Origin: Salvia splendens
Lineage: Eukaryota > Streptophyta > Magnoliopsida > Lamiales > Lamiaceae
Length of the DNA stretch: 64,000 nucleotides
Direction: 5' to 3'
Assembly (NCBI RefSeq): GCF_004379255.2
Contig: NC_056050.1
Location: 20,205,514 to 20,269,513 of the forward strand
Positions 19,797 to 28,662 of the stretch are shown piece by piece. The notes beneath the pieces were generated by a model. That model saw nothing but the letters and a program-made list of their open reading frames with translations, did no database searches and was not told the DNA's origin. Every line of letters begins with the position of its first letter. The stretch's first letter is position 1. The position numbers and the translations under genes were made by a program.

Positions 19797-21736
19797 GAGC
19801 ATCCACTATAGGAGTGGCGCGCCGACCGCCCCCGAACCGCCGTCGCCGCGCTTACCTATAGCGTGGGAAGCGTCCGCCCCGAGGCGGACACATTTTTTGG
19901 GGCAGAAGGCCCATCAGCGAGAAGGCGCGGAGGACGCGCCGGGCGTGCTTCGTAGCGCCGATAGGCGCGCCGGTCATCGGCGCGCCGGCAGAGGCCGTAC
20001 ACTTTTTTTAATTATTTTTGAAAATTTTATTATAAATACCACTCATCCACACACATCTTCACACACACTTCACACTCAATCCATTCATCTACTCTCAAAA
20101 TTTTCACTCTCTAAAAATGCACGGTAGAAACAACGAATCACCCGGCTCTAACGAATCGGGATATGACGACTATCCTACTTCCCAGCCGTGGGGATCGAGT
20201 CAACCTCCCTATTCAGAGGAATTTAGGTAGCTCGCCATTTGGAGATTACAGACCCAGCATGGACGCTCTTAACCAACCGCGTCCGAAGACCCATTTCCAA
20301 TCCAGCCAATCTCCTTTCACCGATGCAGATAAATTCACACTACAGCAGATGATGAGTTGTTTGAGTCCGGGATTACCGGATACTCCGCCAGCCCGTGTGG
20401 ATACGCCCGTTCCGACGAGAGTCGGCAGGTTCGGTGGGGTGGGTGGAAGCAGCAGCGGCGGCGGCAGGGGAGGAGGCGGTAGCGGCAGAGGCGGTGGCGA
20501 GGGCAGCGAGGCAGCGGCGGTGGCGAGGGCAGCGAGGCAACGGGGCCGGCGGTAAACGGTCCACGCACTACACCATATCGGAGTCCATTGCTGTGGCGAG
20601 GGCATGGGATGCCGTCACATCGGACCCCATAGTGGGCACCGATCAGACCGAGCCGAGCTTTTAGAAGCGCGTCCTGTTGGCATACAACGAGTTCAAGCCG
20701 AGAGGCGCCAAACCGCGTGACCCGGAACAGCTCCGCAAAAAGTGGTCTAGGATTCTGAGAGCCACCAAGAGGTTTACGGGCATATACGAGAACAACCTGC
20801 TCACTGCTGAGAGTGGCCGAAGCGAAGCCGACGTGAAGGCGATGTCTATGTCCCAATTCAACACGGAAGGCTGGCCGAAGTTCAACTCTTGGGAGGAGTA
20901 TCTCGTTCTCGAGAATTACACGAAATTCAAGGCCATCTGTACGGAGGAGAGGGGGACAGGTCCTGGGGCGAAGCGAACTAGACACAACATAGCCGGGGAC
21001 TACAACAGCGGCAGCGGCTCGCAATCAATCGACCTCAACGACGCCCAAACGAAAGATCCCTCCGCTACACACTCTAGGCGCCCACGCCATCCGGGCCAAC
21101 ATACCTCTATCCGAGGCGCTAGAGTGGCTGCAAGTTCCTTCTGCCTCTCGTCGGCCGCGTCTGGATCGCGCATCTCGCAGCCCGCCCCTATACCGTACTC
21201 CGTGGGCACTGGTCCCTACGAGGTATTGCAGAGGAACCTTGATGTGCAGTTGATGAAACAACTGTAAGAAAATTGCCGTTTCTACGAGACCGTGACCGAC
21301 CCAATCACCAAGGATATATACTACGCGCTCATGTGTCGGATCAAGGATTAGCTGGGGTTGTCTAGGGCAGCGCCGAGGGGAGGGGCGAGCGGCACAAGGG
21401 GGGGAGAAGAGGAGGCGGAATCCGACTCCGCCACCGAGTAGACGGTGGCGGAGTTTTTATTTGTATATTTTTAAAATGTTCGTTGTATAATTTTACCATT
21501 TCTGTAATACAACGAATATTTGGTCCCAATACTTTTTTTTTATTATGTACATTCCGATAATTTTAATTATAATTAAATTAAAATATACAAAAAATAAAAT
21601 AAAATGAAAAGTGGCTAAAAAAAGTGTCCACTATTGCTGCAGACACTTTTTTTTGTGGGCGCAGACAAATAAGTAGTGGCTGTGGACAAAAAAAGTGGCG
21701 GGGCTATTGGAAGTGTCCACCTTATAGTGGATGCTC
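19797..21736 (+). mobile_element. PIF/Harbinger DNA element carrying only the Myb-like ORF1
   Basis: The ends are near-perfect inverted repeats of about 15 bp (gagcatccactata on both sides), flanked by TTA target duplications (19794-19796 and 21737-21739). The element is 1940 bp. It encodes the Harbinger ORF1 protein but no transposase, the complement of the element at 2974-4907. The outer ten bases of the inverted repeats are shared by the two elements' left ends. GC-rich interior (19810-21400) contrasts with the AT-rich flanks. Confidence 0.85.
20117..21267 (+). pseudogene. Harbinger ORF1 (Myb/SANT trihelix-like, NAM-associated domain), broken
   Basis: The ORF begins at ATG 20117 (MHGRNNESPG) and shows at least two frame changes before about 20550, then an in-frame TAG at 20662-20664. 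The TAG lies in the motif TEPSF-stop-KRVLLAYNEFKPRG, where Trp is expected, so a TGG-to-TAG change is likely. The remaining frame to 21267 has the domain annotated as NAM-associated C-terminal or GST-T3-like: HYTISESIAVARAWDAVTSD, LRKKWSRILRATKRFTGIY, FNTEGWPKFNSWEEYLVLEN. In PIF/Harbinger systems this DNA-binding partner helps nuclear import and binding of the transposase. This copy cannot make a full protein. Confidence 0.8.
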
Positions 21737-21816
21737 TTATGTGCGTATTTATTATTTCGGCCACGACGACAAAAAAATGTTAATGTATACAATTTCGATA
21801 TAGCACATTAATGCTA

Positions 21817-22044
21817 CTCCCTTCGTCCCATAGAAATAAGCTATGTTTCCATTTTCGTTCGTCCCATAGAAATAGTCCATATCTATTTATTGTAACATTT
21901 TTCTCCTCTTTTACTTTATCATTTATTGGTCCCACCATCCACTGCACAATTTCAACTACTTTTTCTCCTTCTCTTTTACTTTACCAATTACACATTAAAA
22001 CTCGTGTCAACCCTAAATGACCTATTTCTATGGGACGGAGGGAG
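21817..22044. mobile_element. Stowaway MITE
   Basis: The ends CTCCCTTCGTCCCATAG and CTATGGGACGGAGGGAG are inverted repeats, flanked by TA target duplications (21815-21816 and 22045-22046). No coding capacity. This is the standard Tc1/mariner-type Stowaway end. Confidence 0.85.
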
Positions 22045-22096
22045 TAATTAAATAAAAACTTTAAATATCTTGAAAACTTAAAACTATTATCTGAAT

Positions 22097-22222
22097 CGTT
22101 AGATTTCAAGATTTGATGTCAACAGATGACAAATAACGTCAACAGAAAATATCAACATTGTCAACGATTGACGTTGTGTTGAAATTTCCTGTTGACATAA
22201 ATCTTGAAATCTAACGATCCAA
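22097..22222. repeat. Fold-back inverted repeat
   Basis: TCGTTAGATTTCAAGATTT near 22097 is matched by the inverse AAATCTTGAAATCTAACGA ending near 22221. Repeated GTCAACA motifs lie between. It is probably a MITE or its remnant; target duplications are unclear. Confidence 0.55.
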
Positions 22223-23700
22223 ATCTTAGTTTAAAATTTGTAGTGCAATTTGCAGATTATCACTACCCCATGCTCATATCATAATGAAAAATTATCTTGC
22301 TACTTCCACTATACTACTACAGAGAATTATTTGGTAGTATAAATTTTACGTGAGCATCATCCTTGAGCATAGTTTTCGGTTAATTCATGTTAGCATTAGT
22401 TGTTTTGTAGGAGTACTATAATACATTTATGATGGTTCTAAGGATTTCCACAACGATTAAACACAAATCATATTGTATCTTAATTATTCACGTAAATACG
22501 TCAGCTTTTCATATCTTACCACAAACATCAACAATTAATAATCAATCTACATATCATACTATACTTTAACGATCCCATATATAAATAATCTCCTAGCCAA
22601 AAAAAAAAAACTAAAAACAATTAAGGATGGCTTCTGGTGGAGAGGTGGTATGTCATGGATGATCCGATAATAATATGCATATTAAATCATTCAAAACTGT
22701 AGTCGTACTATATCTATACTGAAATGTAAAAAATATATGTCTCCTCCCACTCAAGTTGAAGAATATTTAAAAATTACATATTCTAATTACTAGCTATGTA
22801 TGGGTAGGACAAAAGAAGGTAATATGAGTTGAGAGTTTGAGAAAAGGAATGCAAATATCTGAAACTCAAGAATTGATAGATTGATTCTCTCTCCTCTTTC
22901 CCCCTCCTTTGAATGTGGATGGAATCATGGAACATTTCCACAAAATGGGATCCCCTTTTTCAGCTGCCCTAATATTCCATTTTTAGTGAGTATTGAGGTC
23001 AATATTGCATTTTCTTTACCTTTTCTTTTTGGTTGAGAAAAAAAGATCGATATTTTTTAGGGTTTTTTATTCAATTAAATTTCTTGTGAAACTTTATTAA
23101 TCGATCCTCTTGCATCATGACGTCGTTGTATAATTTCTTAGTGGCATTTAACGTGCTTGGATTTGTTTTGATTGATCAATAGTGTTAATTAATTAATACT
23201 CACTTCGTCTTATAAAAATACGTGCACTTTCTTTTGTGCGTCCTACAAAATTATGATCATTTTCATTTATGGAAAGTTACCCACAACTCATTACTCATAT
23301 ACATCAATTTATTTACTACAACTTATACTACTATGATCCACCATTACAACTTGATCCACCATTGCAACTCATTAAATACTAATAATAATGTGAGTTTCAC
23401 TACCTACTAACACCACTTTGACTATCATTCTCCTCATCTCTCTTACTTTATCAATTGTGCATTAATTTCTGTGTGATTTCAAAAACCCATATTTTTCTGG
23501 GACGAAATTAATCTCATGGCTTATTCAAGGAACTGAATAAAAAACACGATGTATTAAGAAATGGTATTTTATAATTCATCAAAAAAGTGATAAATGAAAT
23601 AATTAAGAAAATCGTATCGAAATTACTTGATTAGTTAGTTAATTAATTAATTATAATGAAGTTCTACATTGAATAGAGGGTTGTTTTATATATCAAACTA
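22223..23700. other. AT-rich intergenic region with a degenerate MITE
   Basis: No gene was recognised. A degenerate Stowaway-like element spans about 23200-23510, with left end near CACTTCGTCTTATAAAAATA and right end near TATTTTTCTGGGACGAAATTA. The remainder is low-complexity AT-rich sequence. Confidence 0.45.
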
Positions 23701-23703
23701 ATT

Positions 23704-23916
23704 TTAAACGCTAAACATCAAATACATCATTATAAAACAACGCGGAGTTCATTACAATTTTATTTGTAGTTCATTATAGGGAATTCAAAGATTTAAAAAT
23801 AATGACATCATCTAGCATAATATAAAGATCTGAAGTTCATTATAAGTTTGTTATTAGTTCATTATAATGAACTCTAGGTTGTCTTATAATAATGTTATTC
23901 GGTGTTTAAGGTTTAA
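23704..23916. repeat. Imperfect inverted-repeat (fold-back) element
   Basis: About 50 bp at each end are inverted copies at roughly 70-75 percent identity: the left arm contains AAACATCAAATACATCATTATAAAACAAC, and the right arm the inverse ending in TTCGGTGTTTAAGGTTTA. The motif AGTTCATTATA recurs inside. It is a likely MITE relic of unknown family. Confidence 0.5.
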
Positions 23917-24038
23917 GACTGGTTTGGTATTGATCAGAGTCCCTGAATAGGGATATACAACGTGAGGAGATGCATGTAGAAGAGTGGAGTTGAATATATA
24001 CATAATTGCCGATAATGTGTGGCGTAAACAAAGTACGT

Positions 24039-24721
24039 TGATGAAGCCGCGAATTTCTGATGTTTGTAAATGCTGGTAGAGAATAAAGATCACGACACAA
24101 TGAATTTACGTGGTTCGATTTACTGAAGTAAATCTACGTCCACGGGAAGAAAAGAGGGCAGAGTTGTATTGCTTGATCTGGGATTACAGCTTACAATACA
24201 CACTTGCTATATAATCTATTCTGTCTCTAGAGAACGAAAGAGTGAGAGCGTCCTCCTCTGTCAGATCTAAGTTCTATTTATATATTGAACTGAGATTGTG
24301 GCTTGCATCACCACCCTAAGTCGTGGAGGTCATGGAGGTCATGAGATCCTGCATGGCCACTAACTAGGCAGTGGCTTACATCATCAGTAATTATGTCGTG
24401 GATGTCGTGGAGGTCATGAGATCCTGCGTGGCCACTAACTAGGCAGTGGCTTACATCATCAGTAATTATGTCGTGGATGTCGTGGAGGTCATGCATGAGT
24501 CCGCTATCTCCCAGTTCGGTCGAATACTGAGACCGAACTGCTGAATTATTGCCGAGCAGCTTTTGCCGATCTGAGAGTAGAGTTTGATTGGTTGGCTTTT
24601 ACCGAGCTGTAGGCTGGGGCCGAACTCTTTGGTTGTGCCGAACTGAACTCTTTAGTCATGCCGGACTGATACTCTTTCTTGGGCTTTAGGCTGATGGGCT
24701 TGTTTAGTACGTACTCCATCA
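24039..24721 (-). repeat. Element 2 LTR (3' LTR in element orientation)
   Basis: The 683-bp LTR contains an internal tandem duplication of about 78 bp (about 24330-24480), with GGCCACTAACTAGGCAGTGGC present twice, itself partly palindromic. The homologous part of element 1's LTR lacks this duplication. A TATAAATA sequence on the minus strand lies near 24275-24282. Confidence 0.92.
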
Positions 24722-25362
24722 CTACCCCCCCCGAAAAGCGAAGTGAATCACTTCGGCATTCTGGATAAAGGTATGGGGTAAGTTGATGTTTGTCCTCGGT
24801 CTTATGAAGTGAACTCTTCTTTGACCGGACTTGGTTTGTGTCCTAATTTGGCGAGTTTTATCGCTCGGATCGGACTTTCCGTTGTCCTAATTTGGGGATC
24901 GGACTTTCCCTTGTCCTAATTCGGCGAGTTTTATCGCGTGGATCGGACTTTCCTTTGTCCTAATTCAGGCAAGTTTTATCGCGTGAATCGGACTTTTGTT
25001 GCAGTTCGTTTTAGACGAAGTGCTTGTTTCTTAAGCTGAATTGTGGTCTTGTATCCTCTGTAGAAGCTTTGACTCACAATCGTTGGCTTGCAGCTCGTTT
25101 CAGACGAACTGCTTGTTTAAGCTGAATTGTGGTCTTGTATCCTCTGTAGAAGCTTCGACTTCACAATCGTTAGCTTATATATGTTCTAAAAAGGGGATCA
25201 GCCTTTGAAGAACAAGATACCTCAGTAACATTTGTAAGAGACGACACGCACAGAGACAGACAAAACACACAGACAAAACGCACAGGGACAAATAAAGACC
25301 AAGTAAACCAAATAAAGCACATTGACTGAACAGGACTCAAGACTGACTGACCGGACTGTCTC
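24722..25362. repeat. 3' untranslated region of element 2 with diverged tandem repeats
   Basis: This region holds the polypurine tract (next to the 3' LTR), about 70 bp matching the start of the antisense promoter region of element 1, then copies of the same short repeats seen at 11905-12475 of element 1 (TCCTAATTCGGCGAGTTTTATCGCG and GCAGTTCGTTTTAGACG types). There is no antisense ORF. Confidence 0.75.
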
Positions 25363-28300
25363 TTACAAATGGAACTTTTTGAGGTTGGAAATGTGCCATG
25401 TTCGGGGTACCTGTTCTCCTGACATGTGAGCCAATTTGTAAGACCCTTTGCCGAGGACTTCTGACACCCGATACGGACCTTCCCATGTGGGTTCGAGCTT
25501 GCCCAGCTTTTCTGCTCGGCTTACTTCGTTGTTTCTCAAGACGAGATCTCCCACTTGAAATTGCAGCTTCTTCACCCTTTGGTTGTAATACCGGGCTACT
25601 TGCTCCTTGTACTTGGCTGCTTTTATGCATGCCAATTCTCTTCTTTCTTCGGCAAGATCTAGCTCGGCTCTCAGTCCGTCGTCATTCATTTCTGCCGAGA
25701 AATTTAGAGTTCGGGGACTGGGTATGCCGATCTCCACCGGAATCACGGCTTCAGTGCCGTACACAAGACTGTACGGAGTTTCACCGTTGGAGGTTGTGGG
25801 TGTAGTTCGGTAGGACCATAGGACTTGAGGGAGATTTTCTACCCATTGTCCTTTGGCTTGTTCTAACCGAGCTTTTAACCCTTTCACCAGGATACGATTT
25901 GTTACCTCCGTTTGTCCGTTTGCTTGTGGATGAGAGACCGAAGTGAACCGCTGTTGAATATTCAGCTCTTGGCACCAATTCTTGAACGTCTTGTCGGTGA
26001 ACTGAGTCCCGTTATCCGAGATGAGGATGTGGGGTATGCCAAATCGGCACACTATGTTCTTCCAGACGAAATCCAATGCCTTCGAGCTCGTTATCGTAGC
26101 TAATGGTTCAGCTTCCACCCACTTCGTAAAGTAGTCCACGGCAACGATAAGGAATTTCATTTGCCGAGGAGCTTGTGGTAGTGGTCCTACTATGTCTATA
26201 CCCCATTGCATAAAAGGCCAAGGGCTTTGCATAGTGGATAGATCGGTCTGCGGTATCCTTGGGATATTTGCATGGATTTGGCACTTCGGGCATGTCTTGA
26301 CGAGCTGCACTGCTTCTTGTACCAAGGTTGGCCAATAATATCCCCATCTTAGAACTTTTTTAGCTAAAGCTCTAGCTCCGATGTGGCTACCGCACGATCC
26401 TTCATGAACTTCTCTGAGGATGTAGTCCGTCTCTTCTGGTCCTACGCACCGCAATAACGGCTGGAGGTAAGACTTTCTAAAGAGGACTCCTTCATGAAGT
26501 TCGTACCGAAGTGCTCGGCACGTGATCTTCCGAGCTTCTCTCTTATCCTCGGGCAATTGTCCTTGATCTAGATACTGTAAGATCGGCGTCATCCAGTTCG
26601 GCGAGCTGGTTACTGAATGTACCTCAGCTTCGTCAATGCTTCGATGCATCAATTCCTCCACCTTTGAGCTTGGACATGCGGCTAACTTACTCAAAGTATC
26701 TGCTCGGCTGTTTCCTGCTCTGGGAATGCGGACTATCCGAAAATAAGAGAAACTTCGGCTAATGCTTTGCGCTTTGTCTAAATATTTCCTCATCCTCTCA
26801 TCACGGGCTTCACTTGTACCCAACATGTGATTCACTATGATTTGTGAATCACAATGGATTTTGAGAGACTTGATACATAGACTTTGCGCTAGCTGGAGTC
26901 CGGTAAGGAGGGCTTCGTATTCGGCTTCGTTATTAGTGGTTGGGAATGAGAACCGAAGTGAATAGGTTACCTCGTGTCCATCGGGAGCGATAAGCAGAAT
27001 ACCAGCTCCACTTCCCGTTTTATTCGAAGCTCCATCTACGAATCCGCTCCAGCAGTCCGGCGGCTCTTCTTCGGATTCCAAGGGCTGTGCTAGTTCGGCA
27101 TTGGCAGAATTTTTCTGTTCGGCGATGACAGGGATTGCTTGATCGAACTTGGCCTCTGCAAGAAAATCTGCCAAGGCTTGTCCCTTGATGGCTTTCCGAG
27201 GTAGGTACTCGATTGAGTGTTCTCCCAGCTCTATGGCCCATTTGGCGATTCTGCCTGATGCTTCTGGCTTGGTCAAAACTTGCCGAAGAGGCAGATCGGT
27301 TAAGACGCATACCTTGTGAGCATAGAAGTATGGCCGCAGTCTCCTTGCTGCATTCACTAATGCCAGAGCAATTTTTTCCAGAGGTTGATACCTTGTTTCT
27401 GGACCTCTTAATGCTCGGCTTGTAAAGTAGATGGGAAACTGCTTTAGGCCTTCTTCTCGTACAAGCACCGCACTAATGGTTTGATCGGATGCCGCTAAGT
27501 ATAAGAAAATCACTTCGGCATCTGTTGGAGCAGAGAGAATTGGAAGCTCGGCTAAATAACTTTTGAGCTCGTCAAAAGCCTTTTTCTGCTCGGCTCCCCA
27601 CTCAAACTTTGGTGCCTTTTTTAACACTTTGAAGAACGGCAGTTGCTTTTCGGCTGCTTGGGAAAGGAATCTATTCAATGCGGCTAGACATCCAGTTAGT
27701 CTTTGCACATCGTGTATGGACTTCGGCATCGCCATGTTCTGAATAACTTGAACTTTTGAAGGGTTTGCCTTGAGTCCGTCCTTTGAAACCAAACAACCCA
27801 AAAACTTTCCCGAATCTACCAAAAAGGTACATTTTTGGGGGTTGAGTTTGAGGTTGGCTTTTCGGAGCACGTTGAGAGTGGATTTGAGGTTGTCTTCGTA
27901 CTCCGAAGTGCTTTTGCTTTTGACAACTATGTCGTCGACATACACTTCAACCTGTTTTCCGATTAGGTGCCGAAAAAGCTTGTCTACCATCCTTTGATAA
28001 GTGGCTCCGGCATTCTTTAAACCGAATGGCATCTTTTTATAAGCGAAAATGCCGAAATCGGTAATGAAAGCTGTTTTCGGAGCGTCACTCTCATCCATCA
28101 ACACTTGGTGATATCCTTTGTATAAATCAAGAAAACAGAAAATTTCGAAGCCGATCAAAGCTTCTACTTTTTTATCTATATTCGGAAGGGGATAGCAATC
28201 TTTAGGACAGTGCTTGTTTAGATCGGTAAAATCTATGCACATCCGCCATCCTCCTTCTTTTTTCTTGATCATCACAGGATTGGCCACCCAAGAAGGATAT

Positions 28301-28626
28301 TTCACCTCGAATAGTACATCCGCTTTTAGTAATTGGCGGACTTCGTCATGGATGACTTGGCTTCTTTCTGCCGCAAAGAGTCTTTGCTTCTGTTTTACTG
28401 GCCGGATTGAAGGATCAATATTTAACCGATGAGTGATTACCTCGGGGGGCACTCCGGTCATGTCCAACGAAGACCATGCAAAGACATCTTTGTACTCCTT
28501 GAGGAGCTGAATGGTCTTTTCTCGGAGTAGAGGCGTTCCTGCGAAGCCGATCTTGACCGTTCTGGATGGATCGTCTTCGTATAACCGAACGGTCATTGAG
28601 TTCGGCTCTGAAGTGACTTCGGTCAT
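25363..28626 (-). CDS. Tat-lineage pol of element 2
   Basis: This 1087-aa open frame is colinear with pol of element 1 and differs by scattered substitutions. RT (YVDD), native RNase H, archaeal-type RNase H (FVDGAS, NNEAEYEALL, CDSQ), integrase finger and D,D-35-E triad are all present in the same positions. It is in the same frame as the upstream gag-protease, separated by one TAG at 28660-28662. No frameshift or stop was seen, so it appears competent for transposition. Confidence 0.95.
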   Translation of the reverse strand: MTEVTSEPNSMTVRLYEDDPSRTVKIGFAGTPLLREKTIQLLKEYKDVFAWSSLDMTGVPPEVITHRLNIDPSIRPVKQKQRLFAAERSQVIHDEVRQLLKADVLFEVKYPSWVANPVMIKKKEGGWRMCIDFTDLNKHCPKDCYPLPNIDKKVEALIGFEIFCFLDLYKGYHQVLMDESDAPKTAFITDFGIFAYKKMPFGLKNAGATYQRMVDKLFRHLIGKQVEVYVDDIVVKSKSTSEYEDNLKSTLNVLRKANLKLNPQKCTFLVDSGKFLGCLVSKDGLKANPSKVQVIQNMAMPKSIHDVQRLTGCLAALNRFLSQAAEKQLPFFKVLKKAPKFEWGAEQKKAFDELKSYLAELPILSAPTDAEVIFLYLAASDQTISAVLVREEGLKQFPIYFTSRALRGPETRYQPLEKIALALVNAARRLRPYFYAHKVCVLTDLPLRQVLTKPEASGRIAKWAIELGEHSIEYLPRKAIKGQALADFLAEAKFDQAIPVIAEQKNSANAELAQPLESEEEPPDCWSGFVDGASNKTGSGAGILLIAPDGHEVTYSLRFSFPTTNNEAEYEALLTGLQLAQSLCIKSLKIHCDSQIIVNHMLGTSEARDERMRKYLDKAQSISRSFSYFRIVRIPRAGNSRADTLSKLAACPSSKVEELMHRSIDEAEVHSVTSSPNWMTPILQYLDQGQLPEDKREARKITCRALRYELHEGVLFRKSYLQPLLRCVGPEETDYILREVHEGSCGSHIGARALAKKVLRWGYYWPTLVQEAVQLVKTCPKCQIHANIPRIPQTDLSTMQSPWPFMQWGIDIVGPLPQAPRQMKFLIVAVDYFTKWVEAEPLATITSSKALDFVWKNIVCRFGIPHILISDNGTQFTDKTFKNWCQELNIQQRFTSVSHPQANGQTEVTNRILVKGLKARLEQAKGQWVENLPQVLWSYRTTPTTSNGETPYSLVYGTEAVIPVEIGIPSPRTLNFSAEMNDDGLRAELDLAEERRELACIKAAKYKEQVARYYNQRVKKLQFQVGDLVLRNNEVSRAEKLGKLEPTWEGPYRVSEVLGKGSYKLAHMSGEQVPRTWHISNLKKFHL

Positions 28627-28653
28627 CTCGCTTGCCTGTGACTCCGGTTGCTG

Positions 28654-28662
28654 TGATTGCTA
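28654..28662 (-). promoter_or_regulatory. Probable leaky stop codon UAG-CAAUCA between gag and pol (element 2)
   Basis: TAG followed by CAATCA is identical to element 1 in context and position. The following codons up to the first pol Met differ between the two elements in sequence and in length (element 2 has one extra codon), yet the frame is kept. Confidence 0.7.

Noticed and set aside
20335..21024. Minus-strand ORF of 229 aa
   Set aside because: It is the antisense of the Harbinger ORF1 GC-rich region and has no domain.
24308..24496. His/Asp-rich repeat peptide ORFs (also 31096-31284)
   Set aside because: They lie within the LTR of element 2 and reflect its internal tandem duplication; there is no start context or conservation in element 1.
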